Positions 16,341 to 23,647 of a stretch of 64,000 nt of DNA are shown piece after piece. Where the stretch lies: contig JANRKQ010000100.1 in assembly GCA_033763395.1 (NCBI GenBank), positions 97,398 through 161,397 of the forward strand. Direction: 5' to 3'. The notes under the pieces were generated by a model. The model saw nothing but the letters and a program-made list of their open reading frames with translations, had not been told where the DNA came from and did no database searches. Position numbers and translations under genes: made by a program. Position 1 is the stretch's first letter. Every line of letters starts with the position of its first letter. The stretch comes from Xiheimicrobium sp033763395 (GTDB lineage Bacteria > Myxococcota > Myxococcia > Myxococcales > Myxococcaceae).

Positions 16341-16706
16341 TCAGGGCTCTTCCAGCCCCAGGTGCAGCCGGAGCGCAGCGTCGACACGTTCCAGCGTGGC
16401 CCTGTTGACGGAGCCCGCTCGCTTGACGACGCGGCTGCGATCGTACGAGGTGATCATCGACGCGTTGGCCACCCGCTCGACCGTGAGGTTGGACCGAGGG
16501 CTGCGGAGGTCGACCATGAACGACCGGGCCGCGCGCTCCTTCGTGAAGCGCTGGGTGGGGATGACGGTCACCACCTGGCCGAACTGATTGGCGACGTCAT
16601 TCGAGACCACGACACAGGTTCGGACCTTCTTCGGCTCGGCGCCGACCGATGGCTCGCAGCTCACCCAGACGATGTCGCCGCGCCGGAGCCGGAGGGGCTC
16701 AGTCAT
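16341..16706 (-). CDS. MazF/PemK-type toxin
   Basis: 121-aa protein starting RLRRGDIVWVSCEPSVGAEPKKVRTCVVVSND, with VVTVIPTQR and a C-terminal RVVKRAGSVNRATLERVDAALRLHLGL. These are the marks of MazF/PemK/CcdB-fold endoribonuclease toxins: the GDIVWV strand, RP/RT loop, VSND and the final helix. It would cleave mRNA when freed from antitoxin. Its ATG overlaps the end of the upstream antitoxin gene by 8 bases. The pair converges with the PilZ gene and appears to be an inserted cassette. Confidence 0.85.
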   Translation of the reverse strand: MTEPLRLRRGDIVWVSCEPSVGAEPKKVRTCVVVSNDVANQFGQVVTVIPTQRFTKERAARSFMVDLRSPRSNLTVERVANASMITSYDRSRVVKRAGSVNRATLERVDAALRLHLGLEEP

Positions 16707-16941
16707 CGAGCGACTCCAGCTCGGCGAGCGCGGCTGGCTCGAAGTCCTTCAGGAGCGCGACCGCATCGGCCCGCCCAGCTGCGTAGTCACGAGCGAGCGC
16801 CTTCTTCCGCTCGAGCGCCTCCGCGCGGGCCAGGCCCTCTTCGATGAGGGTTCGCGCGACCCGTGTCACCCGCTGGCCACGTGCGTGCCGTTTCAGGGCG
16901 GCAAGCGTGTCAGCGGGAAGTGTCAGATTGAGCCGACTCAT
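16699..16941 (-). CDS. Antitoxin, ribbon-helix-helix type (MazE-like partner)
   Basis: 80-aa protein beginning MSRLNLTLPADTLAALKRHARGQ, a beta strand and helix typical of ribbon-helix-helix (CopG/MetJ-fold) DNA-binding antitoxins. An alpha-helical acidic C-terminus (LLKDFEPAALAELESLDD) is suited to wrapping the toxin. The frame is open to 16974, but the ATG at 16941 starts the fold. It precedes and overlaps the MazF-like toxin, the normal antitoxin-toxin order. A 10-base palindrome abuts the start codon and probably is its autoregulatory operator. Confidence 0.8.
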   Translation of the reverse strand: MSRLNLTLPADTLAALKRHARGQRVTRVARTLIEEGLARAEALERKKALARDYAAGRADAVALLKDFEPAALAELESLDD

Positions 16942-16942
16942 G

Positions 16943-16952
16943 ACACGCGTGT
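16943..16952. promoter_or_regulatory. Palindrome ACACGCGTGT, probable antitoxin operator
   Basis: Perfect 10-base palindrome one base upstream of the antitoxin ATG (16941). Ribbon-helix-helix antitoxins bind such short dyads over their own promoter. TGTGCTAACA next to it could supply a -10. Confidence 0.45.
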
Positions 16953-17012
16953 TAGCACAGAGCGGCGCGATCATTCATCGACCCGACCTTCCGCATCGAC
17001 CGCCTTGTCAGT

Positions 17013-17948
17013 CTACTCCGGGAGAAACACGAGCCCCGTCGGCTGCCCGTCCTTGAGTACCACCACCGCCGGCTTGCCGAGCCACGCCCCCTCGGGGTCC
17101 TTCCGCACGTACCGCAGCGGAAACAGGCGCTTCGCCTTCGCGTCGCCCAGCCGCAGCAGCGGGCCCGCTTCTCCATCGGACGAGAAGGTCAGCAGCACAC
17201 CCTCGGCGTCCTCCGCGTGCAGCTCGTACTCGGGCTCGTCGAACGTGAGCGCCTTGAGCGACACCTTCTTGAAGCTCCGCGGCAGCTCGTCGGCGCCCTT
17301 CTGCGTGCTCGCGTGCGACAAGAACGCGCGCGACGCGAGCAGTCCATCGGTGGTGGACGAGAGGGCCTTGAGCCGCTCCTGCTCGAAGTCGGCCGTGTAG
17401 CGCCGCCGCAGCACCGGGCTCTTCGTCGGAGCGAGCGCGCCTTTCCGGTACTCGTACTCGCGGCCCACGAAGACGAACGCCGGCTCGGGCTGCTTCTCGA
17501 CGGCCTGGTACGTCCACTCGGTGAGCAGCAGGGCCCGGCCCTTCACGAAGTCACCCGGCAGATCGTGCGCCACCCCGTGCACCACCACGTCCTCGGTGCC
17601 GTCGACGATGGAGACCTCCCACGAGCGAATCTCCATGCCGTCCGACACGCTCATCAGGCTGGCGACGACGAGCTCTGGCGAACCGTCGGCGTCGAGATCG
17701 ACCTGCTGCACCGAGAAGTCCGTCACCGCGCCCCGGTTCGTGTCCGTGGCCCAGATGACGCGCCGCTCGTCGGGCCGGTCGACCACCAGCAGATCGACGC
17801 TCTGCTCGTTCGGCGCCGAGCACTTGCACACCCGCACCTCACCCGACGTCGTGCAGGCGGCCTGCGTACAGTTCTCGAGGGGCACCGGCGCGGGGGCAGG
17901 AAACGGCGCGGCAGCGAGGAGCAACGGCAGCAGCATGGAGGCGGTCAT
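17013..17948 (-). CDS. Secreted protein of unknown function
   Basis: 311-aa protein with an N-terminal signal peptide (MTASMLLPLLLAAAPFPAPAP). A Cys pair region follows (ENCTQAACTTSGEVRVCKC), then a repeat-like stretch VDLDADGSPELVVASL that resembles the calcium-binding loops of VCBS/FG-GAP repeats, found in the periplasm or outside. The rest has no recognised domain. The frame is open to 18020, but the signal peptide starts at the ATG at 17948. Divergent from the next lipoprotein gene. Confidence 0.7.
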   Translation of the reverse strand: MTASMLLPLLLAAAPFPAPAPVPLENCTQAACTTSGEVRVCKCSAPNEQSVDLLVVDRPDERRVIWATDTNRGAVTDFSVQQVDLDADGSPELVVASLMSVSDGMEIRSWEVSIVDGTEDVVVHGVAHDLPGDFVKGRALLLTEWTYQAVEKQPEPAFVFVGREYEYRKGALAPTKSPVLRRRYTADFEQERLKALSSTTDGLLASRAFLSHASTQKGADELPRSFKKVSLKALTFDEPEYELHAEDAEGVLLTFSSDGEAGPLLRLGDAKAKRLFPLRYVRKDPEGAWLGKPAVVVLKDGQPTGLVFLPE

Positions 17949-18075
17949 GGCCGAAAACGAAACCCACGTGAAGACGGTCCCATGCCAACACAGATCCACC
18001 CCCACCCCGCTTCGGCCCACCCGTCAGGACCGGGAAGTTGCCCCGGTGGCCCGGCGGACGCAGAGTGACCGCTCG

Positions 18076-18399
18076 ATGCGTTCCTTCTTCGTCCTCGCCC
18101 TCGTCGCCCTCGCCGGCTGCGGCCCGACCATCGGAGACCCCTGCACCACCGAGCGCGACTGCGGCTCGGCCGTCTGCCTCAACCGCGACTTCACCCCCGG
18201 CGGGTACTGCTCGCTGGACTGCAAGGCCAACAGCGTGGCGTGCCCCGCTGGCAGCGTGTGCGTGGAAGACGCCATCGGCCGGAACACCTGGGGGTGTCTG
18301 CGCACCTGCCGGACGGCCGCCGATTGCCGCATGGGCTACGTCTGCCGCCGCGAAAAGGACTCGGCCTCGCCGGTGTGTGTCGGCCCCGAAGGCGTCTGA
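18076..18399 (+). CDS. Small Cys-rich lipoprotein
   Basis: 107-aa protein with signal peptide and lipobox (LALVALAGC, cleavage before Cys15) and about a dozen further Cys in a pattern CTTERDCGSAVCLNRD...CSLDCKAN...CRTAADCRMGYVC. The CxxxxDCxxGxxC spacing recurs in other lipoproteins of this window (30701) and is common in myxobacterial surface proteins. The longer open frame from 17521 is antisense to the previous gene and is ignored. Function unknown. Confidence 0.75.
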   Translation: MRSFFVLALVALAGCGPTIGDPCTTERDCGSAVCLNRDFTPGGYCSLDCKANSVACPAGSVCVEDAIGRNTWGCLRTCRTAADCRMGYVCRREKDSASPVCVGPEGV

Positions 18400-18448
18400 G
18401 GGCCCGGCTCGTCAAGGCAGACGTGACGTGGAAGCGACGGGCCTCCCA

Positions 18449-18476
18449 TCGACGCGTCATGGCCGTCCGGTACACT
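18449..18476 (+). promoter_or_regulatory. Possible promoter for a near-leaderless transcript
   Basis: TCGACG (18449-18454), 16 bases, then TACACT (18471-18476). The GTG at 18484 lies 7 bases after the -10-like hexamer, so the mRNA would start at or beside the start codon. Inferred from sequence only. Confidence 0.35.
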
Positions 18477-18483
18477 GGAATCA

Positions 18484-19026
18484 GTGGCTGACACTTCCCC
18501 TGAGCGGGTCGTCTTCTCGAGCGTCTTCGAAGCGCTGGGCCGCATCGTCGAGGCCAGCACGCCACACCTCAAGAAGGACGCCCAGGCGCTGGGCGTCGAC
18601 TTCTCCAACCTGAACCCCGCCTACCCGGCCGACACCTGGCGGAGGCTCACCGCGCAGGTGGCCCAGGCACTCCACCCGACCGTGACAGCGCCTGTGGCCG
18701 AGTACCGGTTGGGCCAGCGCATCATCCAGGAGTACGGCAAGACGGTCATCGGCCGCGCCCTCATGGGCACGCTCAAGGTGCTGGGCCCCGCGCGCTGCTT
18801 CTCGCGGGTGAGCCGCTCGTTTCGCACCGCCAACAACTACACCGAAGACCGCGTCACCCAGCACGCTCCCAACCACTTCGAGCTGTGGCTCAACGAGGTG
18901 CATGTGCCCTACCTCGACCAGGGCGTCATGCAGGCCGCGCTCGACGCCATCGGCGCGAAGAACTGCAGCGTCGAGGTCACCAAGCGCGACGCAGACGGGA
19001 CAACGTACGTCTGCCGCTGGGACTAA
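18484..19026 (+). CDS. DUF2378 (TIGR02265) family protein
   Basis: 180-aa protein matching the pattern of a myxobacterial paralogous family: FSSVFEALGRI near the start, LNPAYPADTWRRLT, RLGQRIIQEYGKTVIGRALMGTLKVLGPARCFSRVSRSFRTANNYTED, and a beta-rich C-terminus (FELWLNEVHVPYLDQGVMQAAL, VEVTKRDADGTTYVCRWD). Members are abundant in Myxococcus; the role is unknown, possibly small-molecule or lipid binding. GTG start with TGGAA upstream. The last bases overlap convergently with the small gene at 19023. Confidence 0.8.
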   Translation: MADTSPERVVFSSVFEALGRIVEASTPHLKKDAQALGVDFSNLNPAYPADTWRRLTAQVAQALHPTVTAPVAEYRLGQRIIQEYGKTVIGRALMGTLKVLGPARCFSRVSRSFRTANNYTEDRVTQHAPNHFELWLNEVHVPYLDQGVMQAALDAIGAKNCSVEVTKRDADGTTYVCRWD

Positions 19027-19199
19027 TCACCGACCTGCAGCATCAGCGGCACCAGCCAGATGATCACCTTGAGGGCGACTGCGCACACGGCCCCCAGGAG
19101 GACGCCTCCCAGGAGATCGACCGGCGCCGGCCGGCGGCGCCGCCTGACGCCGCCCGGGGCTCGACGCGCCGTGAAGACACCCCCACCCCCGGGCGTCAC
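19023..19199 (-). CDS. 58-aa single-pass membrane protein
   Basis: GTG at 19199 overlaps the stop of the upstream lipoprotein gene (GTGA). The product has a basic head (TARRAPGGVRRRRRPAP) and one strong hydrophobic segment (LLGGVLLGAVCAVALKVII) with a short tail, giving a positive-inside topology. Short size makes it uncertain, but the coupling overlap, membrane segment and compact operon support it. Function unknown. Confidence 0.5.
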   Translation of the reverse strand: MTPGGGGVFTARRAPGGVRRRRRPAPVDLLGGVLLGAVCAVALKVIIWLVPLMLQVGD

Positions 19200-19981
19200 G
19201 GCGCCACCTTCACCTTCGGCCGTGGGTACACGAGGCACGCCGTGGGAAACCACGCCACCTCGCTCGAGGTCCAGTTCGCGCCGAGCGCACGGCTCACCTG
19301 GGCCAGCTCCATGCCGAACGAGGGCACGAAGCACACGTCCTTCGTCTTGAACTTGTTCGCCACGCGCTCGAGGCCCCGCTGGAGCGTCTTGAGATCCATC
19401 TTGCCGCCGCGCACCGGCACCGTCGGCCCGTTCGGGTCCTGCCCGGGCAGCTTGCCCAGGTTCGTCTGCACCTCGAAGCCGTCGGCCCGGTGAATGACGC
19501 GCACCTTCCCCGGCTCGGGATCGTCGATCCACGACTGGAAGGCGCCCTCGTCGCGCAGGTCGAGCGGCCAGGCCACGTCGGCGTCGGGGTGCTTCAAGAA
19601 CGCGTCGGCGCCCACGTCGTCGAGGCGCGCGAGCAGCGGCGCGGCCTGCACCAGGTACGTCTCGGCGTCGGGCACCAGCAGCAGCGCGTCGTTCTGCTTC
19701 ACCGTGGAGAGATCGAACGGCTTCCCCTCGAAGGTGACGGCCTCGCCCTTCAGCTCGAGCACCCGCGCGCCTTCGGGCGGCTTCGGCCCCACCACCGGCA
19801 ACGGCACGATGCGGAAGATCGCCTCACGCTCGTCTTCCACCGACGCGTCCGACGGGCTCGCCACGACACGCTCGAGCGGCTCGAGCTTCTCGACCGGCCG
19901 CTTCGGCCCGGCGTCCACCGTGGACGGTGAACTGGACCGACACCCCACCACCGCCAGCAGCACCCACATCGACCCACGCAT
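19196..19981 (-). CDS. Lipoprotein of unknown function
   Basis: 261-aa protein with lipobox in MRGSMWVLLAVVGC, an Asp/Glu-rich linker, then a globular domain (RVLELKGEAVTFEGKPFDL, DALLLVPDAETYLVQAAPLL, DVAWPLDLRDEGAFQSWIDD). There is no recognised family. The ATG at 19981 lies 2 bases after the stop of the DUF2183 gene, so it is the second gene of a three-gene operon. DUF2183 enzymes act on lipids or envelopes, suggesting an envelope role by association only. Confidence 0.7.
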   Translation of the reverse strand: MRGSMWVLLAVVGCRSSSPSTVDAGPKRPVEKLEPLERVVASPSDASVEDEREAIFRIVPLPVVGPKPPEGARVLELKGEAVTFEGKPFDLSTVKQNDALLLVPDAETYLVQAAPLLARLDDVGADAFLKHPDADVAWPLDLRDEGAFQSWIDDPEPGKVRVIHRADGFEVQTNLGKLPGQDPNGPTVPVRGGKMDLKTLQRGLERVANKFKTKDVCFVPSFGMELAQVSRALGANWTSSEVAWFPTACLVYPRPKVKVAP

Positions 19982-19983
19982 CG

Positions 19984-20955
19984 TCACCGCCCTCCGTCGG
20001 CGGCCTCGAGCGACGCCGCACACGCCTTCGAGACGAGCCCCTGCTGAACCGCCACGGCCGCCGCGTCACGCGGGTGGGAGAACACCGTCATCTGCGGAAA
20101 GCGGCTCGCGTCGTCGGCCCGCCCCGCGTCACGAATGAAGATGGCCTTCACCCGCTCGGGGAACTCGGCGCGGATCTGCGCGTACACCTCGGGGTCCTTC
20201 TCGCCGGAGTCTCCCACCAGCACCACCGGCCCCGGCACCGCCTTGAGCAGCGCCCGAATGACGGGCTGCTTGTAGTCCGACAGCGTCGAGGGCCCGAGAT
20301 CGCGCAGGTACTGGCCGAACACCGGGAAGTCGTGCCTCTGCAGGAAGCGCGAGACGCGCGCCGTGTATTGCACCGGAGAGCCGCTCACGAGCGCGAACAC
20401 GGGCCGCGCCGGCTGATCTCGAAGGCACCGGTAGAACGCCGCCATGCCCTCTACCACCGGCTGCGTCAGCTCGTCCTGGCCGAAGACCGTCTTCACGAAC
20501 TTGGGCTTGTCGAGCACGTTGGTGATCGCCACCGTGTCGTCGAAGTCGCTGATGACGAAGAAGGGCGCCTCGCGAGCCATCACGTCGACGGTGGCCCGCC
20601 CGGGCTCCGCGCCCTTCACGAACGCCTCGGCCGTCGTGAGGCCCGCGGGAAAGGGCGTCTTGCCGGCGCTGAAGGTCGCCTCGAAGTTCCCGTCGTGGCC
20701 GCTGGTGACGGTGGCCTGCTGCCCCTCGAAGCGCACGTCGACGGCCGCGCCTTCCCAGTTGCTCGTGGTGAGGCGGCGCAGGTTCTTCGACACCGTCGAG
20801 CTGCCGCCCGACGGCCCGCTCTTCAGCACCCGCCCCGCGAGCGTCACCTGGCTCGTGGTGCCGACGGCGGGGAACAAGAGCACCACCGGCTGCGCCAGCG
20901 ACACGCCCGCGGCCAGCCAGGGACCGAGAAAGAGGATTCGCACGACGCCCAGCAT
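19984..20955 (-). CDS. DUF2183 (App1-like) phosphatase, secreted
   Basis: 323-aa protein with a signal peptide (VRILFLGPWLAAGVSLAQ). The C-terminal App1/DUF2183 catalytic domain, a HAD-fold relative of yeast phosphatidate phosphatase App1, shows the nucleophile motif ISDFDDTVAIT (DxDxT) and the distal GDSGEKDPEVYAQI metal-binding motif, with VSGSPVQY between. An N-terminal beta domain (QVTLAGRVL) precedes it as in related proteins. It would hydrolyse a phosphate ester at the cell surface or periplasm. First gene of its operon and divergent from the kinase gene 38 bases away. Confidence 0.82.
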   Translation of the reverse strand: MLGVVRILFLGPWLAAGVSLAQPVVLLFPAVGTTSQVTLAGRVLKSGPSGGSSTVSKNLRRLTTSNWEGAAVDVRFEGQQATVTSGHDGNFEATFSAGKTPFPAGLTTAEAFVKGAEPGRATVDVMAREAPFFVISDFDDTVAITNVLDKPKFVKTVFGQDELTQPVVEGMAAFYRCLRDQPARPVFALVSGSPVQYTARVSRFLQRHDFPVFGQYLRDLGPSTLSDYKQPVIRALLKAVPGPVVLVGDSGEKDPEVYAQIRAEFPERVKAIFIRDAGRADDASRFPQMTVFSHPRDAAAVAVQQGLVSKACAASLEAADGGR

Positions 20956-20993
20956 ACCCGGCCCCGCTCGAATGCCGATCGACTCGCGACACC

Positions 20994-23288
20994 ATGGAGA
21001 ATACGGTGCCGCTCCGCTCCGCCGTGTCCTCGTCGTCAGACAACCAGTTCGGGAAGTACGAGCTGCTCGAGCGCATCGCCGCCGGAGGCATGGCCGAGAT
21101 CTTCCGCGCCCGCTACTCACCCGCGCCCGGGGTGGTGAAGCCCGTCGTCATCAAGAAGATCCTCCCGCACTACGCCGCCAACCGCGCCTTCATCGCGATG
21201 TTCACCAACGAGGCCCGCATCGTCATGGGGCTCTCGCACGGGAACATCGCGCAGGTCTTCGACTTCGGAGACGTCGAGGGTGACTGGTACCTCGCCATGG
21301 AGCTGGTCGACGGCCAGCCCCTGTCGAAGCTCGTCAAGCGCATGCGCGCGCTCGGCATTCCGACGGTGCCGCCCGAGTTCGCGGCCTACCTCACCGCCGA
21401 GATGCTCAAAGGGCTGCACTACGCGCACACGCGGCTCGACGAGAAGGGCCGGCCGCTGCAGATCGTCCACCGCGACGTGTCTCCGCAGAACGTGCTCGTC
21501 AGCTACGAGGGCCAGGTCAAGCTGGTGGACTTCGGCATCGCCCGCGCGCGCAACGCCGGCCGCGAAGACACCACCTCGAACGCGGTGAAGGGCAAGTACG
21601 CCTACTTCGCGCCCGAGCAGGCCCGAGGGAAGGACCTCGACGCCCGCACCGACGTCTTCGCCTCGGGCATCGTGCTGTACGAGCTGCTCACCGGCCAGCT
21701 GCCCTTCCAGGGCCGCATGATGGAGGTGCTGACGAAGATCGTCCGCGGCCAGTTCGCGCGGCCCAGCGACCTGAACCCGGCGCTCCCCAAGGCGCTCGAG
21801 ATCATCGTGCTCAAGGCGATGGCGCTCGAGGCGAACGATCGGTACCCGAGCGCCGAGGCCTTCCAGCAGGATCTCGTGCGCTACCTCGCGGTGCACCACC
21901 CCGACTTCACGCCGAGCGACGTCTCGCACTTCCTGCAGTTCCTCTTCGAGGCCGAGCTGGTGAAGTCGGGCCGGCCGGTGCAGCTGCCGCGCGACTTCGT
22001 CAACCGGACCGAGCGATGGAAGCGGGGCGAGCCGGTGCCAGAGCCCGCGCCCGAAGCGCCGCTCCCGCCTGGCGAGGACCCCGAAGAAGAGGTGCCCACC
22101 GAGATGGTGGACGTGGGCTTGCGCTCCGAGCTGCTCGAGGCGCCGGCCGAACCGCCGGGAGACGACGGCGAAGAAGATCCCACCCGGCCGATGCGCCTGC
22201 CTGACTCGATGCGCCCGCAGAGCCAACAGCCCGCGCGCCCGGTCCGCAGGCCCGAAGACGACCCGGAGCCGCCGTCCGGAGTCCCCTGGGGCCGGGCGCT
22301 CACGCTGGGCGTCGCCGCGGCCCTCGTCGGCTTCGCCGCGGTGTTCCTGGCGGTGAAGCTGTCGCGCGGCACCCTGGAGATCATCTCGAAGCCGCCCGGC
22401 GCGGTGGTGCGCCTCAACGGCCGAACGCTCGACGACAAGACGCCGATGCAGGTGCGCTCGTTGCCCGGCGCCGTCACCTACCGGGTCGAGGTCGCCGCCG
22501 AGGGCTACACCACCTGGGCGAACGACGTGCCCCTCAAGCGCGGGCAGCACCTCGTCATCGACGCCGTGCTCGAGGTGGTGCCGCCTCCCGCGCCGCCAGA
22601 GCCGCCGCCCGCGAAGGTCGAACCACCGCCACCGCCGCCCCCACCGCCCGACGCCGTCCGGTGGCCGACGGCGCGCTTCGAGCTCGACGCCTCGAGGCAC
22701 CGGGTCGATCTCACGAAGGCCGGCGCGCTCAAGATTCCGCTCGACGAGAAGCAGACGTACCGCGTCACCTTGAGCCGTGGGCCCGCGCTGGGCTGGGGCT
22801 ACTACGTCGTGAACGCTGCCGGGGCCGCGCCGGGGCCGCTCCCCACCACGCCGCAGCAGATCAAGGGCGCCACCCGGCTCTTCATCTTCCGCGTGCCGTC
22901 GTCCACGCTCGCCGGAGAGCGGCGGCCCGAAGAGACGAAGCCCCGCACGCTCACCGTCGAGGCGAAGGGCCGGCCGAAGACGCTCAAGGCCCCGCTCGCC
23001 AACGAGGTGCCGCCCACGGCGCGCGTCACCCTCACCGGCCTCAACCCGAAGGCGACCTACGAGGTGCTCGTTCGCCAGTCCGACGCGCCGGCCCGCGTGC
23101 GCGCGACCGGCTCCATCGTCACCCGCTGCGTCGTGGGCCACCCCACCCGCGGCCTGCTCATCGCCAACGTCGACACGCCCCTCGTCGTCCAGGACGCCGG
23201 CCAGCTCTTCTTCACCCTGCTCGACGACGCGAGCGACGACCAGGACGGGCGGCTGCTGATCAGCGTCACCGAGAAGAAGAAGCGCTGA
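20994..23288 (+). CDS. Ser/Thr protein kinase with transmembrane and PEGA domains
   Basis: 764-aa eukaryotic-like kinase. The catalytic domain (residues ~20-290) has the loop IAAGGMAEIFRA, VVIKKIL (ATP Lys), IVHRDVSPQNVL (HRD), VDFGIAR (DFG) and FAPEQARGKDLDARTDVFASGIVLYELLTG. An acidic linker follows, then one membrane segment (~432-455), a PEGA domain (GTLEIISKPPGAVVRLNG), a Pro-rich stretch and a C-terminal extracytoplasmic region without a known family. It is a membrane sensor kinase with a periplasmic tail. An N-terminal ATG is used; TTG or GTG alternatives are not needed. Nested inverted repeats follow its stop. Confidence 0.93.
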   Translation: MENTVPLRSAVSSSSDNQFGKYELLERIAAGGMAEIFRARYSPAPGVVKPVVIKKILPHYAANRAFIAMFTNEARIVMGLSHGNIAQVFDFGDVEGDWYLAMELVDGQPLSKLVKRMRALGIPTVPPEFAAYLTAEMLKGLHYAHTRLDEKGRPLQIVHRDVSPQNVLVSYEGQVKLVDFGIARARNAGREDTTSNAVKGKYAYFAPEQARGKDLDARTDVFASGIVLYELLTGQLPFQGRMMEVLTKIVRGQFARPSDLNPALPKALEIIVLKAMALEANDRYPSAEAFQQDLVRYLAVHHPDFTPSDVSHFLQFLFEAELVKSGRPVQLPRDFVNRTERWKRGEPVPEPAPEAPLPPGEDPEEEVPTEMVDVGLRSELLEAPAEPPGDDGEEDPTRPMRLPDSMRPQSQQPARPVRRPEDDPEPPSGVPWGRALTLGVAAALVGFAAVFLAVKLSRGTLEIISKPPGAVVRLNGRTLDDKTPMQVRSLPGAVTYRVEVAAEGYTTWANDVPLKRGQHLVIDAVLEVVPPPAPPEPPPAKVEPPPPPPPPPDAVRWPTARFELDASRHRVDLTKAGALKIPLDEKQTYRVTLSRGPALGWGYYVVNAAGAAPGPLPTTPQQIKGATRLFIFRVPSSTLAGERRPEETKPRTLTVEAKGRPKTLKAPLANEVPPTARVTLTGLNPKATYEVLVRQSDAPARVRATGSIVTRCVVGHPTRGLLIANVDTPLVVQDAGQLFFTLLDDASDDQDGRLLISVTEKKKR

Positions 23289-23337
23289 TCACCCCGCTAC
23301 ACCCCGCCGCCCACCTGTAGCCGAAAAATTGATCAGC
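23284..23337. repeat. Nested inverted repeats after the kinase gene
   Basis: Outer arms GCTGATCA (23284-23291) and TGATCAGC (23330-23337) enclose inner arms GCTACA (23296-23301) and TGTAGC (23316-23321). The inner loop is C/G-rich and one internal bulge is CGAAAAAT. It spans the kinase stop codon and may fold as a terminator or processing hairpin. It shares CCTGTAGCC plus an A/T-rich tail with the repeat at 629-650. Confidence 0.4.
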
Positions 23338-23390
23338 CCCGTGGCGCCCCTACCATGTGCGCATCTTCCCTTCACACGAGGTGAACGCAC

Positions 23391-23552
23391 ATGAAGAAGC
23401 TCTTCGCAGTGATGACGGTGGCGGCGGTGGTTGCGGTGGCGGGCGCGGCGTTCGCGCGGCAGCCCCGGCGCGTGACGACGGACGAGGTGAACCAGGTCAT
23501 CGACGCGCGCCTTCACGCGATGCTGGTGAAGCTCAACGCGTCGAAGCGCTGA
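23391..23552 (+). CDS. 53-aa secreted peptide
   Basis: ATG with a good GAGGTG ribosome site 8 bases upstream. The product starts MKKLFAVMTVAAVVAVAGAAFA, an obvious signal peptide with Ala-x-Ala cleavage, leaving about 31 basic residues (RQPRRVTTDEVNQVIDARLHAM). It is flanked by clear hairpins and has its own upstream space, so it looks like an independent gene. Function unknown; it is too short for family assignment. Confidence 0.6.
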   Translation: MKKLFAVMTVAAVVAVAGAAFARQPRRVTTDEVNQVIDARLHAMLVKLNASKR

Positions 23553-23554
23553 GC

Positions 23555-23605
23555 CACGTTTTCTCGAAACGTGAGAAGCGGCCGGCGTCCATGGCCAGCG
23601 GCCGC
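23555..23605 (+). terminator. Two hairpins after the small secreted gene
   Basis: CACGTTT-TCTCG-AAACGTG (23555-23573) starts three bases after the stop, followed by GCGGCCG...CGGCCGC (23578-23605). Both are perfect stems. There is no T-run, so factor-independent termination is only a possibility. Confidence 0.5.
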
Positions 23606-23647
23606 AGTTGATTCCACCGAGGGTTTTGCAGCAGAACCCGCGACCCG

